Source of the DNA: a virus
Length of the DNA stretch: 38,027 bases
Virus record (IMG/VR): IMGVR_UViG_3300025310_000015
Span: 1-38,027 of that record
Strand: one strand, 5' to 3'
Shown: piece by piece, positions 1-5,399 of the stretch
How the letters are laid out: each line of letters opens with the position of its first letter
Numbering within the stretch: position 1 is the first letter of the stretch
The notes under the pieces: generated by a model
The model's input: the letters and a program-made list of their open reading frames with translations, nothing else
Databases searched by the model: none
What the model was told of the DNA's origin: nothing
Made by a program: the position numbers and the translations under genes

Positions 1-396
1 CATGGCGCGCGCGAAAATCGGCGCGAACCGGTCCGGGCCGGGATCGGCGACCCCCTCCGCATCCGTCTCGCTCTCCAGGTACTCGAGGCTGACAAAGCGC
101 GCCCTCCCGAGGCGATAGCTGTATTTTTTTCGCTCGGCGCGATACGCGTGCCGGAGAGCGGTCCGGAGGTAGTCCGTAAACCGGGAGCCCAGACGCCAAT
201 CGTAGCTCTGGCACGCCCGGAAAAGGGCGATGCGGGCGATCTGCCAGCGATCGGGGTACTCCATGGGCGTGGGCGCGAAATAGGCGACCCCGTGGGCCAG
301 GATCCGCCGCATGCGCGCCTCGACCCACCGGAACGCCCCGTCGTCGCCCTGGCCGGCCCGGGCGACCTGGTCCACGAGAAAGTCCGCGGGGCTCAT
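1..396 (-). CDS. Sigma-70 region-2-like protein, partial (cut by left window edge)
   Basis: The first 132 codons of a leftward gene are visible and it runs off the window. Its ATG at 396 overlaps the stop of the upstream gene (ATGA), so the two are probably translationally coupled. Residues 61-100 include ALFRACQSYDWRLGSRFTDY followed by LRTALRHAYR. This matches the spacing of sigma-70 region 2, where a helix is followed by a (F/Y)D...G..F..Y motif and basic residues. By family knowledge such proteins bind core RNA polymerase and melt -10 elements; a phage copy could redirect transcription to late genes. The C-terminal region 4, if any, lies outside the window. Alternative: a sigma-like transcription regulator without promoter specificity. 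The region-2 assignment is from pattern only. Confidence 0.6.
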   Translation of the reverse strand, partial: MSPADFLVDQVARAGQGDDGAFRWVEARMRRILAHGVAYFAPTPMEYPDRWQIARIALFRACQSYDWRLGSRFTDYLRTALRHAYRAERKKYSYRLGRARFVSLEYLESETDAEGVADPGPDRFAPIFARAM

Positions 397-1586
397 GCCG
401 GCGTCCTCCAGCCGCGCACGGCGGCGGCCAGCATCTCGCGGGCGATACGGGCGTTTTCCTGTTCCGGCGAGAGGGTGAGACGCGCCGCCTCCTCCAGCAC
501 CTCTCGCCATTCGTCGCGGGGCACAGGCCCCCCCCGGCTCGGACACCAGGGCGGGTTCTCCAGGGCGAACGATTTGCCGTAGAGATCGAGCCGTTTTCGG
601 GCTACCTGGACCAGATGTTGCCGCTGCCCGGCGCGGTCGGGGATGGGAGCCGGGCCCGGCGCCGGCGGGGCGAGCGCTTCCGGGAGCGCGCCGTAGCCGT
701 TTTTCAGCGCCGCGACGATCTGGCGCGGCCGCCTGCGGGGATCCGTGGCCCATGGCTGCGAATCTGCCCAGCGGCACACCTCCAGCACCCGCGCCGCCCC
801 TTTCACCCGCACCCAGTACTCCGGCGCCGGTCCGTCCACGCCCCGGGCACGCAACGCCCGGCACGCCGGCTCCTCATCCGGATGCGGCGTGTCCCCCGCG
901 GGCGGCGTGTCCCCCTCGGGCGGCGCGGAGCCTCCGGATGAGGAGGCCGCAGCCCCTCCGCCCTGACCTGCCGCCCGGGGAACCGCCGCCTCCCCGGCCG
1001 GATTGGGAGTCGAAAAAACAGCAGCAGCAGAATCGCGCCTCTCGCTCGATCCCCGCTCCGCGCGCGCGCGAGAGAGATCCGGATCTACTGCTGCTATCTC
1101 TCCGAGATCCATGCCATGATCATATTGAGTCCCGACATCAGTCCCGACATCAGTCCCGACATCAGTCCCGACATCAGTCCCGACATCAGACGCGACATCA
1201 GTCCCGACATCAGACGCGACATCAGTCCCGACATCAGTCCCGACACGGGCTCCGCACGCGGGGCACCGCCGGTCCCGACAGGCATCCCTCCCGATCCCGA
1301 CATCAGACGCGACATCAGTCCCGACACGAGCAGGCGGGGGCTCGGTGGGGATCAACAGACGCAACTTGTTGCCGCGAGCCCCCCGTTTGCCCTGGATGGC
1401 GACGCGGAGGTAGCCCTCATCGCGCAGCGCGGCGATGAGGCGTTCCAGGTGGCGCTCCGTGCAGCCGAGCTCGCCGGCGAGATAGCGGTTCCCGGCGTAG
1501 CAGGCGCCCCGGGCATTTTGGGAGAGCGCGACGACGCGGCGGAGCAGGTCCTCGCGCCGCGAGGCGACGGCCTGTGCGGCGATCAT
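393..1586 (-). CDS. Phage replication initiator-like protein with iteron-encoded repeat
   Basis: A 397-aa protein, starting at ATG 1586, which overlaps the previous stop by four bases. Residues 1-80 form a winged-helix-like domain (YLAGELGCTERHLERLIAAL, then a basic hairpin), as in phage replisome organisers and DnaD-type initiators. Residues about 86-153 are a low-complexity run of VGTD/VASD tetrapeptides, encoded by 12-bp DNA repeats. A Pro/Gly/Ala/Ser-rich linker follows, then a C-terminal domain from about residue 260 with EYWVRVKGAARVLEVCRWA. The layout (N-terminal DNA-binding domain, repeats inside the gene, C-terminal partner-binding part) parallels lambda O, which binds iterons lying in its own gene and recruits the helicase. 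The role is inferred; the sequence is not a close match to any O protein I recognise. Confidence 0.62.
   Translation of the reverse strand: MIAAQAVASRREDLLRRVVALSQNARGACYAGNRYLAGELGCTERHLERLIAALRDEGYLRVAIQGKRGARGNKLRLLIPTEPPPARVGTDVASDVGIGRDACRDRRCPACGARVGTDVGTDVASDVGTDVASDVGTDVGTDVGTDVGTDVGTQYDHGMDLGEIAAVDPDLSRARAERGSSERRDSAAAVFSTPNPAGEAAVPRAAGQGGGAAASSSGGSAPPEGDTPPAGDTPHPDEEPACRALRARGVDGPAPEYWVRVKGAARVLEVCRWADSQPWATDPRRRPRQIVAALKNGYGALPEALAPPAPGPAPIPDRAGQRQHLVQVARKRLDLYGKSFALENPPWCPSRGGPVPRDEWREVLEEAARLTLSPEQENARIAREMLAAAVRGWRTPA
1129..1329. repeat. 12-bp iteron array inside the initiator gene (candidate replication origin)
   Basis: Ten contiguous 12-bp units run from 1129 to 1248. Most read GTCCCGACATCA; the units at 1189 and 1213 begin GACGCG instead. 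A second group at 1272-1283 and 1294-1329 holds one degenerate and three further units. Because the unit is a multiple of three, the gene stays open and encodes VGTD/VASD repeats. Repeated initiator-binding sites within the initiator gene are the known arrangement of lambdoid origins. The GACATC core is kept in nearly all units while the other half alternates between two forms, which suggests selection on DNA and not only on protein. Confidence 0.75.
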
Positions 1587-1960
1587 CGGGAGGCCTCCTC
1601 CGGGCCGCGGTCGTAGCCGCGCCGGCGAGCGGGGATCACGCCCGCCTCCGCCAGGCGGCGGCGCAGGGTCTGGGCACTCACCCACTGCGCCAGAGCGATC
1701 TCGGAGAGGGATAGGCCCCGGCGCAGGTCGGCGACGGCGCGGGCCACGTCGACGGGCACGCGGCGGCTGGTCAGGGTGCGCGACGGCGCGCGGCGCGGGA
1801 TGCCGTACGTGACGAGCCGCTTCCAGATCGAGGACTCCGCGAACCCGTAGAGGACGGCGATCTGCCGGATCGACCACTCGCGCTCCTGGTACAGCTCGCG
1901 CAGTCGCTCCGGCGTCAGGTCACGCCAGTCCGGCAGAGAAAACGGGGCGCTCCGGCTCAT
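1583..1960 (-). CDS. Small protein with two helix-turn-helix segments
   Basis: A 125-aa basic protein. Two similar HTH-like segments are visible: residues 15-55 (LTPERLRELYQEREWSIRQI, then IWKRLVTYGIPRR) and residues 65-110 (VARAVADLRRGLSLSEIALA, then LRRRLAEAGVIPARRR). Each ends in a basic tail, as in resolvase or transposase HTH domains. It overlaps the start of the initiator gene by four bases, so it is probably co-expressed with it. A 71-aa relative with one such unit lies at 13516-13731. Probably a DNA-binding regulator or replication accessory; target unknown. Confidence 0.65.
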   Translation of the reverse strand: MSRSAPFSLPDWRDLTPERLRELYQEREWSIRQIAVLYGFAESSIWKRLVTYGIPRRAPSRTLTSRRVPVDVARAVADLRRGLSLSEIALAQWVSAQTLRRRLAEAGVIPARRRGYDRGPEEASR

Positions 1961-2038
1961 CGGGCGCCTCCGCCCATCCGATCCCGTCCCGCCGGGAGGG
2001 AAAACCCGGTCGGGCGGCGAACAACCTCTCGTCGGTTC

Positions 2039-2701
2039 CTAACCGACGTCCTCTGCGCCCTCTTGCCGGAGAGCGCCGGATGACGGGACATCTCGGTACC
2101 TCCACACGTGAACGGTCCACGTCGCCGGCACGGCGCGGAGGTTTTTTTTGGTCCGTCGGGGTGACAGGATTGACACCCCGGTGTCATTTCGGGTAAGCTG
2201 GAGACGAGAACGATTTCTGCGCCTGGTTGGGCTTTTCGGGATGACAGGAGTGTCGCCCCGTGGCTTCGTGTTCCACCGATCCCCTGCCGGGGGAATCCGG
2301 CGGAACAGGAGCCTCCAGCCTTCCGCGATGGGCCGGGCCCATGTGGCCCGGCTTTTTCTTTGGCCCGGCCCGGCGCGCGCGGGCGGCAGAGCGGGCGCCG
2401 GATCGTCGGGCAGGATGAGCAGGAAGCGGTCCTCCTCATGGCGCGCGTGATTCCCCTTGGAACGCGCCAGGACACTGCCGCGTTCCAGGGGTGGGATGCC
2501 GCGCTGCACGTGGCGGCGGCTCATCCCCGTGAGGCGGGCGATCTCCAGCTCGGAGAGGCTCTCCTCCCGTCCCTCCATGCGCTCGGCGATGGCGCCGAGC
2601 GCGATCCGCACCGCCGGCCGGGGCAACGCGACGAGGACGCGGCACAACTGGGCGATCTGGAGGATCGTCACCCTGGGGTCCGGTCCGTCATGCGCCGCCA
2701 T
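2039..2701 (-). CDS. Helix-turn-helix replication-region protein
   Basis: A 220-aa reading frame; the ATG at 2701 is preferred because the protein then opens with MAAHDGPDPRVTILQIAQLC. Residues 10-90 form a plausible winged helix: LCRVLVALPRPAVRIALGAI, then LSELEIARLTGMSRRHVQRG and a hydrophobic strand LLILPDDPAP. The last 110 residues are Arg/Pro-rich and less convincing. They overlap palindromic DNA (2171-2186) and a plus-strand terminator-like hairpin (2332-2357), so the true gene could end earlier or carry regulatory DNA in its 3' part. It lies between other HTH genes of the replication block. Probable role: DNA-binding replication or regulatory protein. Confidence 0.5.
   Translation of the reverse strand: MAAHDGPDPRVTILQIAQLCRVLVALPRPAVRIALGAIAERMEGREESLSELEIARLTGMSRRHVQRGIPPLERGSVLARSKGNHARHEEDRFLLILPDDPAPALPPARAGPGQRKSRATWARPIAEGWRLLFRRIPPAGDRWNTKPRGDTPVIPKSPTRRRNRSRLQLTRNDTGVSILSPRRTKKNLRAVPATWTVHVWRYRDVPSSGALRQEGAEDVG
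2171..2186. promoter_or_regulatory. Perfect palindrome with TTGACA, operator/promoter-like
   Basis: TGACACCCCGGTGTCA is a 16-bp perfect palindrome (7-bp arms, CC centre). With the T at 2170 it contains a plus-strand TTGACA. A related but imperfect copy lies about 70 bp to the right, near 2240-2258 (GATGACAGGAGTGTC). Palindrome plus -35-like hexamer suggests a repressor site over a rightward promoter, but no good -10 hexamer is seen at the right spacing. Confidence 0.35.
2332..2357 (+). terminator. Rho-independent terminator-like hairpin (plus strand)
   Basis: GCCGGGCC (2332-2339), a five-base loop, GGCCCGGC (2345-2352), then TTTTTCTTT. This is a textbook intrinsic terminator read on the plus strand, yet it sits inside a leftward reading frame. 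It would end a short rightward RNA starting near the 2171-2186 palindrome. Confidence 0.5.
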
Positions 2702-2728
2702 GGGTCGTCTCTCCGGCGGCCGCACCGC

Positions 2729-3124
2729 TCAGCTCTCGTCCGGCTCGAAATCCTCGGCAACAAAGGAGGCCAGCCGCCAGCCCCGCCGGTCCTCCTCCAC
2801 CCAGTGTTGCAGTTTGAGAGCGATCAGAATAAGCCGCGTTTTCTCCTGCGACAGCCCGGCTCCCTCCGCGATCTCTCGCAGTCGAAACCAGCTCCCCGGC
2901 CGTCCCGCGCGCCAGAGGAGAAAAATCAGGTAGAACATGACCAGGGCGGTCTCGGCGTTCATGCGCAGAAACAGTCCCCGCGGCACGGGGACCAGGAGCT
3001 CCTCGTTCGGAGGGGGAGGCCCGTCGCCCGCCCGGTATGCCCCACCCTTGCGACCGCTCGGGGCAACCGGCGGTGCCTCGCGCCGCGTCACCGGAAGACA
3101 CCATCCTGCATGCTCGCTCTCCAT
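2729..3124 (-). CDS. Small winged-helix-like protein
   Basis: A 131-aa reading frame. The conserved-looking part is residues 55-131: a helix MNAETALVMFYLIFLLWRAG, then WFRLREIAEGAGLSQEKTRL and a strand ending in a Glu/Asp-rich tail. This looks like a winged-helix domain of about 75 residues. The N-terminal 54 residues are Pro/Gly-rich, and translation may instead begin at Met55 (position 2962). It is followed closely by the HTH gene at 2701, in the same leftward replication/regulation cluster. Function not recognised beyond probable DNA binding. Confidence 0.5.
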   Translation of the reverse strand: MESEHAGWCLPVTRREAPPVAPSGRKGGAYRAGDGPPPPNEELLVPVPRGLFLRMNAETALVMFYLIFLLWRAGRPGSWFRLREIAEGAGLSQEKTRLILIALKLQHWVEEDRRGWRLASFVAEDFEPDES

Positions 3125-3318
3125 GGTACCCGCCGCCGCGAAATGGAGCGGACTCTCGACCCAAGCCGCCGGGAGTGGTCTCCACGTCCCTACCCTTCAT
3201 CAGGCGTCACCTCCGGGGTCGTCACGCGACGCGTCATGCCAGCGGCCGCGAGCGTCAGCGACTCGTTCCAGTGACAACGCAGGCGGCAGACTGTAGCAGC
3301 AAACTGGGTTCTGTTCTG

Positions 3319-3369
3319 TTGACAGACAAGGGCGCTAAATGGTAAAATCAAACTGGTGTTTTAGCGCCC
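3319..3369 (+). promoter_or_regulatory. Sigma-70-type promoter with operator-like inverted repeat
   Basis: TTGACA at 3319-3324 and TAAAAT at 3343-3348, with an 18-bp spacer. The inverted repeat GGGCGCTAAA (3330-3339) / TTTAGCGCCC (3360-3369) brackets the -10 box, a good position for a repressor. Transcription would go right, through the 3381-3412 hairpin and antisense to the next leftward gene, towards the endolysin gene at 3824. Confidence 0.55.
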
Positions 3370-3380
3370 GTTCATGTTGG

Positions 3381-3412
3381 GAACGGCTGTCTCTGTGGGG
3401 AGACAGCCGTTC
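3381..3412. terminator. 13-bp perfect hairpin between convergent-direction signals
   Basis: GAACGGCTGTCTC (3381-3393) and GAGACAGCCGTTC (3400-3412) with a six-base loop. It lies 12 bp past the stop of the leftward gene ending at 3425. It may stop that transcript, or be the 5' hairpin of an RNA from the 3319 promoter. No long T-run follows on either strand, so intrinsic termination is uncertain. Confidence 0.45.
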
Positions 3413-3424
3413 TAACGTACGAAT

Positions 3425-3724
3425 TTACGCGACACGCCTGACCTCCTCTCCCGGCGACCAGTTGAGGCAATCCTCGACGACCTGTAACCACTCGGCTGAC
3501 AGGGGTTTTCCGGTATACTCCGCCAGGTCCCCGAGTTTTACCTGCCAATGCGTCTGTCCCTTGCCTGCCGGAAACGGCGTGGCGGGCAGCCGTCCGGAGT
3601 TGCAGTGTTTCCACATCGTGTTGATCGGCCGTCCGACGATTTTCGCCGCCAGCACGAGCGGAACGGGCACCTCTCTCAGGTGATCGGGTAATCGCGCGTC
3701 ATTCTCGGGGTCTGCCGCCGCCAT
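3425..3724 (-). CDS. Small protein with helix-turn-helix-like segment
   Basis: A 99-aa protein with a strong ribosome site (GAGGAGG, then AACC, then ATG at 3724). Residues 17-45 read VREVPVPLV-like into LVLAAKIVGRPINTMWKHCN, suggestive of an excisionase/MerR-type HTH. Residues 60-98 (WQVKLGDLAEYTGKPLSAEW) form a second small segment. It starts about 100 bp from the divergent endolysin gene. Probably a regulator of this end of the phage; the family is not recognised. The upstream 3725-3823 gap is AT-rich and likely carries its promoter. Confidence 0.6.
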   Translation of the reverse strand: MAAADPENDARLPDHLREVPVPLVLAAKIVGRPINTMWKHCNSGRLPATPFPAGKGQTHWQVKLGDLAEYTGKPLSAEWLQVVEDCLNWSPGEEVRRVA

Positions 3725-3823
3725 GGTTCCTCCTCATGGAGCATGTTATTCGCGGGTGAGGAATATCCTTTCACTTCCCCCGGCCTTCTTGACTTTTTTT
3801 TCTCGGGCGGCGAAAATGCCCGC

Positions 3824-4357
3824 ATGAGCCGCCTGGTGCCCGCTTCCTGGATGAATGGCAGCCCCCGCCGAATCATCGTCCACTGGACGGCCGGCGGCCC
3901 TGCTCCCTCCGCGGTCGATGTCGAGCACTACCACATCCTCGTTCACTCGACGGGCAGGCTCACGCGCGGCGAGCACGCGATTGCCGACAACGACTCCTGC
4001 GCCGATGATGATTACGCGGCGCACACCCGGGGCTGCAACACGGGCGCGGTCGGGGTGGCCCTGTGCGGCATGGCCGGCGCCGTGCGGAAGCCGTTCAGGG
4101 CGGGGCCCTATCCCTTGACGCGCCCGCAGTGGAACTCATGCCTCCTCGTCCTCGCCGATCTCTGCCGGCGCTACGCGCTCTCCCCCGAGCCGGGCGTGGT
4201 GCTCATGCACTGCGAGGTGGAGGCGCAGCTCGGCCGTCCCCAGGCGGGGAAGTGGGACATCGAGCGCCTGCCGTTCGACCGCGGCGACTGGGCGGGGATG
4301 TCGCCGGGCGAGGAATTGCGCGCCCGCGTGGCGCTGCTGCTGAAGGAGACCCCATGA
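3824..4357 (+). CDS. N-acetylmuramoyl-L-alanine amidase endolysin (Amidase_2 type)
   Basis: A 177-aa protein from ATG 3824. It cleaves the bond between muramic acid and the peptide stem of peptidoglycan to release progeny. Visible Amidase_2/T7-lysozyme features: strand RRIIVHWTAG with zinc ligand His20, HYHILV at 35-40, and HCEVEAQLGRPQAGKWDI at 129-146, where His129 and Asp145 are the other expected zinc ligands. The length fits a single-domain phage endolysin, with no signal peptide or cell-wall-binding domain. An upstream in-frame ATG at 3743 would add 27 unconserved-looking residues, so the shorter start is preferred. The next gene overlaps by four bases. A holin is not evident beside it. 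Confidence 0.88.
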   Translation: MSRLVPASWMNGSPRRIIVHWTAGGPAPSAVDVEHYHILVHSTGRLTRGEHAIADNDSCADDDYAAHTRGCNTGAVGVALCGMAGAVRKPFRAGPYPLTRPQWNSCLLVLADLCRRYALSPEPGVVLMHCEVEAQLGRPQAGKWDIERLPFDRGDWAGMSPGEELRARVALLLKETP

Positions 4358-4671
4358 GCACCGAGCTAAAGACCCTTTGCCCCTTCGATCACGAGGCCCT
4401 CGCCGAAATGGCCCGGCGCGAGCAGGAAGAGCAGCCGGCGCAGCGGCCGATCGCGACGGCGATTCTCTCGCCCGAGACGCAGGAGCGCGTGCGGGAGGCG
4501 GCGCGGGAATTGCGGATGGCGGCGATCACGATGGAGGCGCTCGCCTGGCAGACGGAGCCGGCCCTGCTGGAGGCGCTCGTTCGCGGCGCGGACCGTTTTC
4601 TGGAGATCGGCGGCGGGAAATTCTCCGACGCCCTCACGGACGCCGGGCATCCGATCCCGCGAGATGCCTGA
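4354..4671 (+). CDS. Small soluble protein coupled to the endolysin
   Basis: A 105-aa protein beginning inside the endolysin stop (ATGA). It is mostly helical and charged; residues 15-60 could be a short coiled coil (HEALAEMARREQEEQPAQRP, then ETQERVREAARELRMAAITM). No membrane segment, so not a holin. It is the last rightward gene before the CRISPR array. Overlap with the endolysin suggests a lysis-related or regulatory job, but I do not recognise the family. Confidence 0.6.
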   Translation: MSTELKTLCPFDHEALAEMARREQEEQPAQRPIATAILSPETQERVREAARELRMAAITMEALAWQTEPALLEALVRGADRFLEIGGGKFSDALTDAGHPIPRDA

Positions 4672-4729
4672 CGGGATCCCCGCGCGCGGGCGCAACCGGG
4701 AGCCTAAGGCTCTTCGGCGATGGGCGGCC

Positions 4730-5124
4730 CGCCTCATCCTCACGCGCGCGCGCGCGACTCGCGTGGCTGGCATGAGGAACACCATGACCTCGCCTCACCC
4801 CCACGCGCCGGGGCGCGACTCGTTGCGGAAAGGCTTCAGCTTGTGCAAGCCCGCCTCACCCCCACGCGCGCGGGCGCGACCTTGAGCCTGGCGTCTTTCA
4901 GCCACCTTCGCTCGCCTCACCCCCACGCGCGCGGGCGCGACACCTCTGGGCCACCATCGACTTCGGCGGCGATCGCCTCACCCCCACGCGCGCGGGCGCG
5001 ACGTCCTATCGCCTGCGAGGAGACCACAGGCCTTCGCCTCACCCCCACGCGCGCGGGCGCGACGACCAAGGTCGTCGCGCTCCTCGAGAAGCTGTCGCCT
5101 CACCCCCACGCGCGCGGGCGCGAC
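4730..5124 (-). CRISPR. CRISPR array, 7 repeats / 6 spacers, type I-E-like repeats
   Basis: Strict 61-bp period: 29-bp repeats at 4730, 4791, 4852, 4913, 4974, 5035 and 5096, separated by six different 32-bp spacers. The five right-hand repeats are identical. The two left-hand ones carry three and two changes, typical of the trailer end, so the leader is on the right and transcription is leftward, like the adjacent effector gene. Read leftward the repeat starts GTCGCGCCCGCGCGCG and ends TGGGGGTGAGGCG. It can fold CCCGC/GTGGG with a GCGC loop and matches the size and layout of E. coli type I-E repeats (29 bp repeat, 32 bp spacer). A weak further remnant may end at 4696. No cas1, cas2 or Cascade gene is in the window. 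By eye no spacer matches elsewhere here. Confidence 0.93.
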
Positions 5125-5399
5125 CTCAAACAGGTGTTCTTTCTCTGCCCAGCGCATGTCCGGAGAACGGGGTCCATAGGGCGACGGTGCTTGTTTTGAT
5201 CGCTGTGGTTGGCGTATCTCCCGCCGCCGTTACCGGAAGAGGGTTCGATCCCCGCGCTTGCGCGCTGCCGCCGCGGTAAGCCGGGGGAGGCCCGGTCATA
5301 GGCCGCGGGAGGAGATCCCGGCCCTGAGGCTACTCATTCTCCTCCCTGAAGGAGGACGGGGCCGGTGCCCCGGCACGGGGCCGGGACATCTGGGATTTT
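5125..5399 (-). other. Leader / structured RNA region between effector gene and CRISPR array
   Basis: 275 bp with no credible gene. Next to the first repeat (5125-5160) it is AT-richer, as leaders often are. Inverted repeats: TTACCG (5230-5235) with CGGTAA (5274-5279), enclosing CGCG-CTTG-CGCG; TCCTCC (5340-5345) with GGAGGA (5351-5356); and GC-rich arms around 5360-5385 just after the effector stop. It could hold the array promoter, the effector's terminator, or a small RNA such as a tracrRNA or a remnant of the omega RNA that TnpB genes make at their 3' end. None of these can be told apart from sequence alone. Confidence 0.5.

Larger units (their letters stand above)
3125..3424. other. 300-bp intergenic control region
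   Basis: No convincing gene. It holds a near-consensus rightward promoter (3319-3348), a 10-bp inverted repeat flanking the -10 box (3330-3339 and 3360-3369) and a strong hairpin (3381-3412). Local base composition around 3300-3370 is AT-richer than its surroundings, as expected of a control region. Confidence 0.6.

Noticed and set aside
752-1616. Plus-strand frames with QSRHQSRH or PDISPDIS repeats
   Set aside because: Products of the iteron array read in other frames; the leftward frame has flanking domains and coupled neighbours.
3743-3823. Longer N-terminus for the endolysin as a signal peptide
   Set aside because: The extra residues have charged and aromatic parts in the wrong order for a signal peptide, and Amidase_2 proteins usually start near the first strand.
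4720-5199. Rightward 159-aa open frame with SPHPHARGRD-type repeats
   Set aside because: It is only the CRISPR array read through; the 61-bp period is not a multiple of three, so the 'repeat' peptide changes frame from unit to unit.
5240-5262. GGGTTCGATCCCC resembling a tRNA T-arm
   Set aside because: No matching D-arm, anticodon arm or acceptor stem could be found on either side, so a tRNA gene is not supported.
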